Shown: positions 20,540 through 30,203 of the stretch, in pieces | Numbering within the stretch: the stretch's first letter is position 1 | Layout: each line of letters starts with the position of its first letter | Origin: CAVSWT01 sp963746735 | GTDB lineage: Bacteria > Bacteroidota > Ignavibacteria > Ignavibacteriales > Ignavibacteriaceae | NCBI GenBank assembly: GCA_963746735.1 | Contig: CAVVCO010000012.1 | Span: 124,001 to 188,000 of the forward strand | Direction: 5' to 3' | DNA: 64,000 bases | Program-made: the position numbers and the translations under genes | The notes under the pieces: generated by a model | Told to the model about the DNA's origin: nothing | The model's database searches: none | The model's input: only the letters and a program-made list of their open reading frames with translations

Positions 20540-21127
20540 ATGAAAAAGTTGACTTTTATTCTAGCATGCCTGTTTTCATTAATATTTATTTTAATGATTG
20601 GCTGTCAGAATTCTTCAATAGAAGAGCCAACTGCAGTTCAAACACAACCAGCAGATATGAATCCGCAATCATTATCAAAAAACTATTCAGGTCTATCATC
20701 ATCTGACGCTTCCAAACTGCAAAAAGAATTAGCACTTGCAAGGTCTGCTACAGCAAAGTACCATGATATAGATAAGGCAATGGAAGATGGTTATGGAGAC
20801 ATACATGTTGTAGTACAGAATATGGGATATCATTATATGAAAACTGAAAATGTTAGTGATACTTTTAATCCTGCTAAACCGGCATTACTCGTTTATTCAA
20901 AAAATCCTGCAAATGGAAAAATGAGATTGGTTGCTGTGGAATATGCTATTCCAAATACAGATCCTAGACCTGAGGGATTTACAGGAAATGCTGATGTATG
21001 GGAAAATAACACAGATTTTGGCTTATGGCTCTGTCATGCCTGGGTATGGTACAATAATCCTAATGGTATGTTTAATGAATTTAATCCTCGTGTACATGTG
21101 GATGAAAGTGAAATTACTTATCCATAA
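20540..21127 (+). CDS. Lipoprotein of unknown function
   Basis: 195 aa. The signal sequence ends in the lipobox LMIGC (Cys about residue 22), so the protein should be lipid-anchored. After a Ser/Thr/Pro-rich linker comes a conserved domain with ATAKYHDIDKAMEDGYGD, MGYHYMKT, LRLVAVEYAI-like and LCHAWVWYNNPNGMFNEFNP stretches. The conserved His and Trp positions suggest metal or haem binding, but no function is known to me. It is the last gene of the set with the DUF4242 pair (18-bp gap) and is followed by a strong hairpin. Confidence 0.75.
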   Translation: MKKLTFILACLFSLIFILMIGCQNSSIEEPTAVQTQPADMNPQSLSKNYSGLSSSDASKLQKELALARSATAKYHDIDKAMEDGYGDIHVVVQNMGYHYMKTENVSDTFNPAKPALLVYSKNPANGKMRLVAVEYAIPNTDPRPEGFTGNADVWENNTDFGLWLCHAWVWYNNPNGMFNEFNPRVHVDESEITYP

Positions 21128-21147
21128 TTACCATAAAAAATAAATTA

Positions 21148-21184
21148 AAAGTCTCTTCCCAAAAAATGGGAAGAGACTTTGACC
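21148..21184. terminator. Bidirectional intrinsic terminator
   Basis: Perfect 13-bp stem AAAGTCTCTTCCC (21148-21160) / GGGAAGAGACTTT (21168-21180) with a 7-nt A-rich loop. It lies between the lipoprotein gene and the convergent DinB gene, with A/T tracts on both sides. Confidence 0.85.
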
Positions 21185-21639
21185 TTATTTTTTAAGAATA
21201 GCTATTTGCCCTGCATGATATAAATTATGCTGAATTAGCGCCATGCATGATGATAATAATATGATTGGGTCATTCCATTTATATTATCGTCAAGCTTTTC
21301 AGCAGGAAAATTAAGAATTGTATTTTTAAGATTGATATAACTTCGTTTTAAGTTTTCAATTGATTTTTGCCATGCTTGTTCAGAAAATTCATTTACATTT
21401 GCCCAATCTTCTTCAGGAGTAATATTAACAATTTCATCTCCAACTCTTTTTGCAACAACGTCCATCCAAACGATAATATGATTTACGATTTCCCAAATGT
21501 TGTGAGCACCCTCTATTTTTTTTGAAGCAGCTTTTTCAGCATTCATACCTTCTAATAATTCCATAAGCGAAGGGCCATGCCAGGCATTACCTTCAATTGA
21601 CCTGGTTAGTTGATCTGCGATTCTTTCTGTTTCCTTCAT
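21185..21639 (-). CDS. DinB-family protein, one -1 shift near the 3' end
   Basis: A four-helix DinB-like protein (metal-dependent hydrolase/thiol-transferase superfamily). The N-terminal part has HGPSLMELLEG, the first metal His in NIWEIVNHIIVWMD and, late, YYYHHAWR. The plain reading stops there at 21235. Adding one base after AWR restores LIQHNLYHAGQIAILKK, the family's final helix with the third His, and a stop at 21185. The true product is therefore about 151 aa. The lesion is a -1 in GGCGCTAATT near 21238. Function in this organism unknown. Confidence 0.8.
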
Positions 21640-21752
21640 AAATTTAATTCCTATTTATAAAGTTATTTAAAATACTTTAGAGCCAAGTACTATGAAAATT
21701 TTATGTTTGAAATCAATTATGATTATCTTTTAAAAGTTAATTAAAATTTGAT

Positions 21753-22769
21753 ATGAAAATCCAAGAAAATATTTCTCTTAAAAATTATAATGCCTTCGGA
21801 ATAGATGTAAAATCAAAATATTTTGCTGCAGTCTACTCAACCGAAGAATTAAAAACCATTCTCTCCAATTCTAATTATAAAAAAGAAAATAAACTCATAC
21901 TAGGCGGCGGAAGCAATATTCTTTTTACAAAAGATTTTGGTGGGATTGTTATTAAACTAAAATCAAATGAGATTTCAATAATTGAAGAAAGTGAAAATGA
22001 AGTTGTAGTACAAGCATCAGCCGGAGTAATCTGGCATGAATTAGTGTTGTTTTGTGTAGAAAGAAATTTCGGGGGGATTGAAAACCTTTCCTTAATTCCG
22101 GGAACGGTTGGTGCAGCACCTATTCAAAATATTGGAGCTTATGGTCAGGAAATTAAAGATACTTTTAAATCATTAAAAGGAATTTTTACCGACAATCTTA
22201 AAGAGAAAATTTTTCAGAAAGAAGAATGCGATTTTGGTTATAGGAATAGTATTTTCAAAAGTAAATTAAAGAATAAATTTATAATTACAGATGTTAGTTT
22301 AACTTTGAGTAAACATCCGGCATTAAATATTTCTTATGGCAGCATCAAAGAAGAGTTGAACAAATTGGGGAAGGAAAATATATCGGTTGGAGATGTCAGC
22401 AGAGTAATTTGTGACATAAGGAGAAGTAAATTACCGGATCCGGAAGAGATTGGAAATGCAGGAAGTTTTTTTAAAAATCCGGAAGTAAGTAAAAACAAAT
22501 TTGAAAATTTAAAAGAAAAATATCCGAATATTGTAGGATATAAACTGAATGATGGTAAAATTAAAATTCCAGCCGGCTGGCTGATTGAACAATCAGGATT
22601 AAAAGGGAAGAGAATTGGTAATACGGGGACACATGTAAACCAAGCATTAGTAATTGTAAATTATGGAAATGCAACCGGAGCAGAAATTTTAAAATTTAAG
22701 GATCATATTAAAAATGAAATTGTAAAAAGATTTGGGATTGAATTAGAAGAAGAAGTTAATGTGGTTTAA
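21753..22769 (+). CDS. murB: UDP-N-acetylenolpyruvoylglucosamine reductase
   Basis: 338 aa FAD enzyme reducing UDP-GlcNAc-enolpyruvate to UDP-MurNAc for peptidoglycan. The FAD-binding motif LILGGGSNILFT is near residue 50, with LSLIPGTVGAAPIQNIGAYG near 105 and GNAGSFFKNP with the catalytic Ser near 230. The end (NQALVIVNYGNATG) is typical. Type I length with the extra C-terminal part. Stand-alone; no other mur genes in the window. Confidence 0.96.
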   Translation: MKIQENISLKNYNAFGIDVKSKYFAAVYSTEELKTILSNSNYKKENKLILGGGSNILFTKDFGGIVIKLKSNEISIIEESENEVVVQASAGVIWHELVLFCVERNFGGIENLSLIPGTVGAAPIQNIGAYGQEIKDTFKSLKGIFTDNLKEKIFQKEECDFGYRNSIFKSKLKNKFIITDVSLTLSKHPALNISYGSIKEELNKLGKENISVGDVSRVICDIRRSKLPDPEEIGNAGSFFKNPEVSKNKFENLKEKYPNIVGYKLNDGKIKIPAGWLIEQSGLKGKRIGNTGTHVNQALVIVNYGNATGAEILKFKDHIKNEIVKRFGIELEEEVNVV

Positions 22770-22950
22770 TATGTCATACTTTCTTATCACTTAAAAACCT
22801 TTTCTAAAATAGGGTGTTATTTTGGCATAAAAAAGTTCGTTATTTTTTTAATAATCTAAATTTAATATTAGATAAATGTTAGTCTTTTAATTTTTCTTTA
22901 TTTTAGTTTTGTTAACTAGATATACAAAAACACTATTCAAAGGGTATATA

Positions 22951-25398
22951 ATGAAACAAAAATTGATACTTACTTTTTTATTCTTATTATTATTAATTTT
23001 TACAGCTGATGGTCAAATAGCTTATGATACCGTTGAAACAACAAATGTGGGAACAGGAATAATTTATAGAAGAATTATTGCTCCCGCTGTACCATGGAGT
23101 ATAAATGCTCTGGAGATTAATTTAAAAGATTCAAGTAATTTTATTGAAACTGTTAAAGGACAAGATAAGATTATCGGTTTCGAAACAGTTCGTTCCATGG
23201 CAGAAAGAAACAACTTTGATGGACATACTGTAGTTGGTGCGGTAAACGGTGATTTTTATAATACCGGAAATGGTTCGCCTACAAACATGCAAATTAGTAA
23301 AGGTGAAATTATTAAAGGCACAAATAATCGGCCTGTAATAGGATTTGATATAAACAACTCGCCGTTCATTGATAATATAATTTATAGCGGGGAAGTAATT
23401 GATAATGACAGTGCTTTTACTATAAGTGGCGTGAACGCTTCACGAGGCACAGATGAATTAATATGCTATAATCATTTTTACGGAACTTCAACAGGCACAA
23501 ATTCTTTCGGCACCGAAGTTTTAATAAAACCATTGGGGGCATGGCTTGTTAATGATACTGTTCAATGTATAGTTATAAATAAAGAAGATGGAATCGGTGA
23601 CATGACTATTACTGATACAACCACAGTATTATCCGGACATGGAATTTCTAAAGCATATTTAGACAGTGTAGTAAGCGTTGGTGATACAATAAGAATAGTG
23701 AACAAATTATCTGTATCGCTATCAAAGATTAAGGAACTGGTTGGAGGCAATCCCAAATTAGTCGTCGATGGAAAAAATAAAGGGGATAATGTTAGCCGGG
23801 AACCTCGAACGGCAATTGGTTTTTCAAAAGATACTACAAAGCTATATGTATTTGCAGTTGATGGAAGACGGGGAGGATTTAGTGATGGAATGACTTTTTC
23901 TGAACTTGCTGATTTTATGATTGCAAGCGGAGTTTATACAGGTTTAAATCTAGATGGTGGGGGCTCTACAACAATGATTTTGAGAGACTCAGTTGTGAAC
24001 AAACCCTCCAACGGAAGTGAAAGAGAAGTTTCAAACAGTTTGTTGTTTTTAACTAGGGCTGGGAAAGGAACTTTAACGCACGTTCAAATTAGTCCGGATT
24101 ATTTTAAACTTTATTTTGGAGAAACAGTTCAATTTAAACTTCAAGGGTTTGATGAATATTATAATCCGGTTCCTTTAAATAATGCAAATATTCAATTTTC
24201 ACTAAGCCATAATTTTGGTTCAGTAACAACATCGGGTTTTTTCACTGCAGGGAATATTGTTGATACCGGTTATGTTATTGCTGAGTATGGCGGCATGAAA
24301 GATTCTGCAATGATTATATTAAAAGGCATTTCGGGAATTAGAATTTCTCCAAGAGATATTGTTACTGATACTATTCGTTTTCAAGAATTTAAAATGAAGG
24401 CATATGACACTGAAGGTATCGAAAGGAATCTATCACTAAATGAATTTAATTGGCTTTTAAGTGATTCAACAATCGGTTCAATTGATTCGATGGGAATTTT
24501 TAAAGGAAAGTCACAAGGTGAAACAAAAGTAATTGTTAAATACAACGATTTAACTGATACTGCCATAGTGAATGTTGTAATTAAACATGGCAATCAATTA
24601 ATCGATTCAATGGAAAATCTGAATAATTGGATATTTACAAATGAAAATCTGGATTCTAACGGTACTGATATTTCAATTTCAAATTCAGAGTTTACACAGG
24701 GTAATGGATCGTTTAAAATAGATTATCAGTTTACTTATGACGGCAGCAAATTAAATTATATTTATCTTAATACAAATTATCCCCTGGAAGGTGTCCCGGA
24801 TTCAATTATATTGGATGCTAAATCAGATGGACAAAAACATCTTATTTCATATATTGTAGAAAATAGTAATCACGAGCAGTTCAGTATACCCGTAAAAAAA
24901 TATTTTGAGATCTCCGACCGTTTCGATAGTATGGGTGGAGCACTTAAAGATGCCACACCGCTTGTTTCATATTCAATTTTTAGTTTCCCGGTAACGCTTA
25001 AACAAATTGTGATTAAACTCGCAAGCTCCAAACAGGCTGGCCAAGTTTACAACGGAATATTATATCTAGATAACTTAAGCGTTTCATATCCAGATAGTAC
25101 AATAACTGCAGTGGTTGATGAAAATAATTCCCCTGCTAATTTCTCCTTATCGCAAAATTATCCGAATCCATTCAACCCAAATACAAAGATTATTTTTAAT
25201 ATTGAAAAAGATGAAATTGTTTCATTAAAAATATTTGATATTCTCGGGAGAGAAGTAGCTACATTAGTTAATAGCAAAATTCATAAGGGTAAGCACGAGA
25301 TAATTTGGAATGCTTCTAATTTGCCAAGCGGAGTTTACATATACAGATTAAAGGCAAATGGAAATTATTTGTCTAAAAAGATGATTTTGTTAAAATAA
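22951..25398 (+). CDS. Exported phosphodiester glycosidase (NAGPA domain) with Ig-like region and T9SS tail
   Basis: 815 aa from the ATG at 22951, chosen because AAAGGG precedes it and a signal peptide (KLILTFLFLLLLIFTADGQ) begins there. The NAGPA/DUF2233 domain covers about residues 20-370 (GAVNGDFYNTGNGSPTNMQI, YVFAVDGRRGGFSDGMTFSE, GLNLDGGGSTTMIL). The family includes the mammalian uncovering enzyme and bacterial teichuronic/alginate-type glycosidases. Next come a Big_2-like Ig segment (about 375-550) and a carbohydrate-binding-like beta region. Last is a T9SS sorting domain (NYPNPFNPNTKIIFNI, LGREVATLV, KKMILLK). Probably a surface or secreted sugar-phosphodiester enzyme; substrate unknown. 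Confidence 0.88.
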   Translation: MKQKLILTFLFLLLLIFTADGQIAYDTVETTNVGTGIIYRRIIAPAVPWSINALEINLKDSSNFIETVKGQDKIIGFETVRSMAERNNFDGHTVVGAVNGDFYNTGNGSPTNMQISKGEIIKGTNNRPVIGFDINNSPFIDNIIYSGEVIDNDSAFTISGVNASRGTDELICYNHFYGTSTGTNSFGTEVLIKPLGAWLVNDTVQCIVINKEDGIGDMTITDTTTVLSGHGISKAYLDSVVSVGDTIRIVNKLSVSLSKIKELVGGNPKLVVDGKNKGDNVSREPRTAIGFSKDTTKLYVFAVDGRRGGFSDGMTFSELADFMIASGVYTGLNLDGGGSTTMILRDSVVNKPSNGSEREVSNSLLFLTRAGKGTLTHVQISPDYFKLYFGETVQFKLQGFDEYYNPVPLNNANIQFSLSHNFGSVTTSGFFTAGNIVDTGYVIAEYGGMKDSAMIILKGISGIRISPRDIVTDTIRFQEFKMKAYDTEGIERNLSLNEFNWLLSDSTIGSIDSMGIFKGKSQGETKVIVKYNDLTDTAIVNVVIKHGNQLIDSMENLNNWIFTNENLDSNGTDISISNSEFTQGNGSFKIDYQFTYDGSKLNYIYLNTNYPLEGVPDSIILDAKSDGQKHLISYIVENSNHEQFSIPVKKYFEISDRFDSMGGALKDATPLVSYSIFSFPVTLKQIVIKLASSKQAGQVYNGILYLDNLSVSYPDSTITAVVDENNSPANFSLSQNYPNPFNPNTKIIFNIEKDEIVSLKIFDILGREVATLVNSKIHKGKHEIIWNASNLPSGVYIYRLKANGNYLSKKMILLK

Positions 25399-25420
25399 TT
25401 TTTTTAATCATAATATTTTA

Positions 25421-25454
25421 TAGTGCGGCATTTATTATGCCGCTCTATTTTTTA
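25421..25454 (+). terminator. Intrinsic terminator after the NAGPA gene
   Basis: Stem TAGTGCGGCAT / ATGCCGCTCTA with one T-T mismatch, a 5-nt loop, then TTTTTTAT. Confidence 0.75.
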
Positions 25455-25579
25455 TATACCTGCAAAAAATCCCAGTTGAATTTAATTTCCTATCTCACTA
25501 AGTTGTCATCAACCCAATAACTTAAATTAACCTAAAAGAAATAAATCAAAAGTTTATTTACTTTTTGGAAGGAACCTTT

Positions 25580-26399
25580 ATGAATAACATAAAAGAAGAT
25601 GACAAAAATTTATCAGCTTATGAAAAAGCTGCACAAAAGGGGATAGATCCAAGATGCATTCCCCAAAAATTAACTTCACCACCACCTGAACATGATCAAA
25701 TCATTTATCCGGTTTATCCCCAAACTGATCACGAATCATGGAAATTTCTTTATGAACGTCAAATGAAATATTTGCCTGGCAAAGCTTGCAAAGAATATAT
25801 GGAAGGAGTTAGAAAATTAAATTTTACCCCAGAGAAAATTCCTGCGTTAAAAGATTTGAGCAATGTTTTTATGAAAACAACAGGATGGAAAGTTGCAAGA
25901 GTTCCTGGATTAATTGACGTACAAGATTTTTTCGAATTATTAAGACGAAAAGTATTTCCGTCAACAGATTATATACGTGGTAAAGAAGAACTAGACTATA
26001 CACCTGCACCAGATTTATTTCATGATATGTTTGGGCACATGCCTCTATTAACAAATTCCAATTTCGCATCATTTTATCAAATGTTTGGTGAGGCTGCACT
26101 CAATGCAAAGGGTGAGCAGAAGTAAATGGCTGGAAACTTTTCATTGGTTTACTGTTGAGTTTGGTTTGATAAAACAGAATTCTGAAATGAAAATCTATGG
26201 CGCAGGAATTATCTCTTCACTTGGCGAAGTTCAGCATGCTCTATCAAAAGAAGTAGAAGTTAGAAATTTTGAAGTTGAAAAAATTATTCATCAAGATTAT
26301 GATGTTTGGCATTTGCAGCCAATTCTTTTTGCCATTGAATCTTTTGAACAGCTTGAAGATGGATTTAAAGAGTGGACTAAGAAATTAAAATTACTATAA
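25580..26399 (+). CDS. phhA: Phenylalanine 4-monooxygenase, interrupted by a +1 shift
   Basis: Pterin-dependent aromatic amino acid hydroxylase converting Phe to Tyr. Family signatures: DHESWKFLYERQMKYLPGKA, ARVPGLIDVQDFFELL, the iron-binding PDLFHDMFGHMPLL with both His ligands, and the Glu ligand in HWFTVEFGLI. Reading stops at 26125. Dropping one T after AAG near 26119 rejoins KWLETFHWFTVEF and runs to 26399, giving about 272 aa, a standard bacterial length. The ATG at 25580 is preferred over the TTG 15 bases upstream because GGAAGG precedes it. No pterin genes nearby. Confidence 0.9.
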
Positions 26400-26579
26400 T
26401 TCCAAATATGAATTTTAGTTTATGGATTTATTAGATTATTACTTATCATTTAATGATTGAGAATAATAATTAAAATATAGCTAAGCCATTAAGATTGAGT
26501 TTGTGAATTGTCTTTTCTTTATAAATAGTTTAATTATAAACATTGACAAAACTATTACGTATTAATATAGAATCTAAAT

Positions 26580-27968
26580 TCAATTAATATTTTTCTTCAA
26601 TTGATCCACTCTATTTATACCATTCAAAGCAGCGACACGGTATGCTTCAGCCATTGTCGGATAATTAAATGTCGTATTAATAAAAAACATCAGAGTATTA
26701 CCTTCTCCTTTTTGCGACATAATTGCCTGGCCAATATGAATTATCTCTGCTGCCCCATGCCCAAAACAATGCACTCCAAGTATTTGCAGCGTTTCTCTAT
26801 GAAAAAGAATTTTTAGCATTCCTGTTGTTCTGCCTGTAATTTGCGCACGAGCTAAATGTTTGAAAAAAGAATGTCCTACTTCATAAGGAATTTTTTCCTT
26901 CGTTAATTGTTCTTCAGTGTAGCCTACTGAACTTATTTCCGGAATAGTATAAATACCTGTTGGCATAAATTCTACAAGCTGGTGGTCAACCTTACCGAAT
27001 ACAATATGTGTAGCAGCATATCTTCCCTGATCATAAGAAGCACTTGCCAGATTTGGAAATCCAATTATATCTCCAACAGCATAAATATTAGGAACCGGGG
27101 TTTGATCATTTTCATTAACAATTATTGAACCTTTAGTATCAGTTTTAATTCCGAGATTTTCAAATCCCATATTATCAGAATTCCCTGTTCTTCCCTGAGC
27201 CCATAGTAGATAATCGGTGCGAATCTCTTTATTTGATTTTAAATAGACTGTTACTCCATCATCATCCGGTACAACTTTTTCATATTCTTCATTATGCCTG
27301 AGAACCACACCATTTTCTCTTAAAAAGAAACCTAACGCATCTATAATTTCATCATCAAGGAATGCAAGAAGTTTACTTCTCGTATTGATTAAGTTAACTT
27401 TAATTCTCAAACCTCTGAATATCGATGTATACTCGCATCCGATTACACCTGCACCATATATTGTTAAAGAACGAGGGTTATCTTTTAAATTTAAAATTGT
27501 ATCGCTATCCATAATTCTCGGATGATTAAAATCAACATCTGGAGGATGATAGGGGCGAGAACCTGTTGCAATCACAAAGTAATCTGAAGTATATGTTTTC
27601 TCCAATCCAGTTGACATCTTAACAGAAATTGTATGTGCATCTAAAAATGCTGCTCGTCCGTCAATAATATCAACCAGATTTCTCTCATAAAAACTTTTTC
27701 TTAGATTAAACTGTTCCCGGATTACTACTTCAGCTTTATCTAATAGTGTCTGAAAGCTTGATTCGTTAAGCCTATTAGTTTCATATAATATTTGGCTTGC
27801 ATGGCGAAGTGCTTTACTTGGAATTGTATTAGTGTGAGTGCAGCTCCCGCCAATCATGGTAAAATAATCCACCATTGCCACACGAAGCCCTTCTTTAGCA
27901 CATTTCATTGCAGCGCCTTCACCGCCTGGCCCGCTGCCTATTACAATTACATCATATTGATTTTTCAA
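26580..27968 (-). CDS. sthA: Soluble NAD(P) transhydrogenase (SthA-type flavoprotein)
   Basis: 462 aa FAD/NAD(P) disulfide-reductase fold: N-terminal VIVIGSGPGGEGAAMKCAKE, then GGSCTHTNTIPSKALRHASQ. In true disulfide reductases this segment has two redox cysteines. Here only one Cys remains, with Thr-Ile-Pro-Ser-Lys after it, as in SthA. A second Rossmann motif (LTIYGAGVIGCEYTSIFRGL), NIYAVGDIIGFPNLAS and a C-terminal dimer domain follow. It would balance NADPH and NADH. Monocistronic. Confidence 0.88.
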   Translation of the reverse strand: MKNQYDVIVIGSGPGGEGAAMKCAKEGLRVAMVDYFTMIGGSCTHTNTIPSKALRHASQILYETNRLNESSFQTLLDKAEVVIREQFNLRKSFYERNLVDIIDGRAAFLDAHTISVKMSTGLEKTYTSDYFVIATGSRPYHPPDVDFNHPRIMDSDTILNLKDNPRSLTIYGAGVIGCEYTSIFRGLRIKVNLINTRSKLLAFLDDEIIDALGFFLRENGVVLRHNEEYEKVVPDDDGVTVYLKSNKEIRTDYLLWAQGRTGNSDNMGFENLGIKTDTKGSIIVNENDQTPVPNIYAVGDIIGFPNLASASYDQGRYAATHIVFGKVDHQLVEFMPTGIYTIPEISSVGYTEEQLTKEKIPYEVGHSFFKHLARAQITGRTTGMLKILFHRETLQILGVHCFGHGAAEIIHIGQAIMSQKGEGNTLMFFINTTFNYPTMAEAYRVAALNGINRVDQLKKNIN

Positions 27969-28218
27969 ATTGATTTGTCTCTGATTATTTGTATCCTAAA
28001 ATTAAATAAATTTTAAGAAATAATTTTATTACTACTTCTTTTCTCTATGTTGTTGTCCCCTGAGAAGTTTATATTGATATTTTAGAAAAGTATACCGATT
28101 GTTTAAAATAAAACCTAATTCAATTTCAATTTTATTGATTATTATTCTTCTTTTATATTTAGCTATATTAATCAAAACATTTTGTAAAATTTTATAGCTT
28201 AAATAAAGGGTTCTTCTC

Positions 28219-29067
28219 ATGTTAAGATACCTTAAATTTAGAATTATTTTTGTATTAACATTTTTATTAATAACTTTTTTTAATAGTAATGCTCAATCGG
28301 ATGGTTATATTGCAATAATTCCCCCGTTTCATAGCCGCACCATTGCTGATAATTCAGAAAGTCCACTAAAGTTAGATTATCAAAGATTTATAGTTTTTGT
28401 TTATTCTAATGCTGTAGCTGTTTATTCCGAATCAAAATTTACTAATCCGAGAGACGAATTTATGGAACAAGAATTAGCTTTGCCATCTACCGGGCATGAT
28501 GAAAACGGTGATGAACCAGGCGGCAGAATTTCAAATGGAATACTTAGCATTCAGATGTGGGTTGAAGGAGATCGAATTAACCCTGAATTTATTCAAGATG
28601 GGAATGAGGAATGGTATACTATCAAAACAAGATTTAAGCCGCATGAAACTAGAACTGTTAAAGCCCTTTTTTGGGCTGAGACATCATTTGCTAATGTTGA
28701 TTCTTTGCCTGGCTTGGATACAAATTATATAATTCCAGGTAAAAGAGGTTTCTTAATTAATTTAGCACATGCAGCTGTTTGGAAAGATCAAATAGAATCA
28801 ATTGATACTTATGTTATACTCAAAGATGGTTTATCTGCAAATCAATCAACTTTTGAAGCCAGTCCACAGAGTTATAATTTACAAGATTCAATTTTGACAT
28901 GGGACATGGAAAACATTGAACCAACTGAGAATGACGATATTGAGGTACATTATGAAAGCACAATTGAATCTAATTTCCCAAATGATACTATGGCTAAATT
29001 ATCCACCTTCATAATTAAACAGGCCTATGATCAATTGATTGATTATGCACATCAATTGGATGAATGA
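28219..29067 (+). CDS. Exported protein of unknown function
   Basis: 282 aa with a signal peptide (FVLTFLLITFFNSNAQ). The mature part is predicted mostly beta: YQRFIVFVYSNAVAVYSES, then TNPRDEFMEQELALPSTG, a Gly/Glu-rich turn, FKPHETRTVKALFWAET and YTIKTRF-like strands, ending in a short helix. The order of an N-terminal strand, an LP-containing strand and a later YxxxTxF/ALFWAE segment is reminiscent of sandwich domains that bridge to surface fibres, but I recognise no family. Isolated: flanked by about 250 bp upstream and a 707-bp gap downstream. Confidence 0.7.
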   Translation: MLRYLKFRIIFVLTFLLITFFNSNAQSDGYIAIIPPFHSRTIADNSESPLKLDYQRFIVFVYSNAVAVYSESKFTNPRDEFMEQELALPSTGHDENGDEPGGRISNGILSIQMWVEGDRINPEFIQDGNEEWYTIKTRFKPHETRTVKALFWAETSFANVDSLPGLDTNYIIPGKRGFLINLAHAAVWKDQIESIDTYVILKDGLSANQSTFEASPQSYNLQDSILTWDMENIEPTENDDIEVHYESTIESNFPNDTMAKLSTFIIKQAYDQLIDYAHQLDE

Positions 29068-29774
29068 ATAAAATTACAATCATCAAACTTTTTCACATCA
29101 TAAAAAAGGAAGTGTTTTAAAAAAAATGTCAACTATACGGTTGAGATGAAATAAAAAAATAATAACCAGATCCATTCTCAGATCATAACTCACCAACATT
29201 AAAATAATTTAATCTTTTATTTACATAAGATTAATATATTCCCTATACGTTAGACAATATATAATTTTGATGGTTTCCTAGTTGCATCAATAATGATCGG
29301 ATATTCAAAAATATTAATAACTTAATTCACCGCGTTGCAGCCAAAATAATTGGTAATAGTTCAAAAGAAATATTTAGCGACTTTCTGGTTTTGTTTGAAT
29401 TCTTATTGAACAATTTTATTTGCCTATAGATTTTTTTCTCTACGATAATATCTCTCATACAATTAATTAAAAGATCATTTCAATTTCATGCTAAGCTTAA
29501 TTTATGATAAAGAAAACAATTGGGAAATTGTTTTAGGTTTTAATGATTTAGTTACTGTAAGTAAAATTAAAGATGGGTTAAGAACATGATAATATTAAGT
29601 TAATATTGTTATCGATAATTGAACTGCATTAGCCTATTTAAATATTATTAGAAGAAATTAATATGGAAGTGTAATCCTATTTCAAACGGATTGCAGAGAC
29701 TTAAAATAAATTGATAACATACTGTTCTTAAATAATGAAGTTAAAGAATCGACGGAATAAAAAGGAGAAATATC
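29068..29774. other. 707-bp gap: no intact gene, possible gene remnant at 29488-29750
   Basis: No reading frame longer than about 35 codons. On the plus strand 29488-29589 reads as a 33-residue peptide (LIYDKENNWEIVLGFNDLVT). Further fragments in shifted frames (ALAYLNIIRRN, SVILFQTDCRDL, ILFLNNEVKEST) follow with stops between. This looks like a short decayed soluble-protein gene, but I cannot name a parent. The left half (29068-29480) shows nothing recognisable. An SD AAGGAG before 29775 belongs to the cytochrome gene. Confidence 0.3.
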
Positions 29775-30191
29775 ATGCGTTATTTTATTTTGATTATTGC
29801 AGCAGTTTTCTTGACAAGTGCTCTAGCCTTTCAAAATGGGAATAGTAATCAAGGGAAGAAAGTCTGGAAAGCTCCTAAATCTGCAGATAACTTAAAAAAT
29901 CCATTCAAAGATAAAACGAGCTCTGCTTTAGATGGTAAAAAAATATTTGTTCAGAGCTGTGCCTCTTGTCATGGAAATGAAGGGATTGGTAACGGACCCG
30001 CTGGAATAAGCTTAAACCCTAAGCCTGCTAACCTAACAAGTAAAGAAGCACAAGAACAGTCCGATGGGGCAATTTTTTGGAAGATCAGTAATGGTAACGG
30101 GACAATGGTTGCCTGGAAATTTAGTCTTTCTGAAAAACAGAGATGGCATCTGGTTGATTATATAAGAGAATTAGGCAAAAAGATAAAATAG
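29775..30191 (+). CDS. Exported monohaem cytochrome c
   Basis: 138 aa. Signal peptide residues 1-19 (FILIIAAVFLTSALAF). One haem site, CASCH, is at residues 62-66. A GNGPAGISLNPKPANLT loop follows, and DGAIFWKISNGNGTMVAWKF contains a likely distal Met ligand. Small class I periplasmic cytochrome, probably an electron shuttle for the bc-type complex encoded in the same run. SD AAGGAG lies 6 bases before the ATG. The gap to the next gene is 12 bp, so the two are co-transcribed. Confidence 0.9.
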   Translation: MRYFILIIAAVFLTSALAFQNGNSNQGKKVWKAPKSADNLKNPFKDKTSSALDGKKIFVQSCASCHGNEGIGNGPAGISLNPKPANLTSKEAQEQSDGAIFWKISNGNGTMVAWKFSLSEKQRWHLVDYIRELGKKIK

Positions 30192-30203
30192 AAAGGTTAT
30201 AAA

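Noticed and set aside
28032..28220. 62-codon minus-strand reading frame
   Set aside because: Ile/Lys/Tyr-rich product of A/T-rich non-coding DNA, no SD, overlaps the promoter region of the exported-protein gene.
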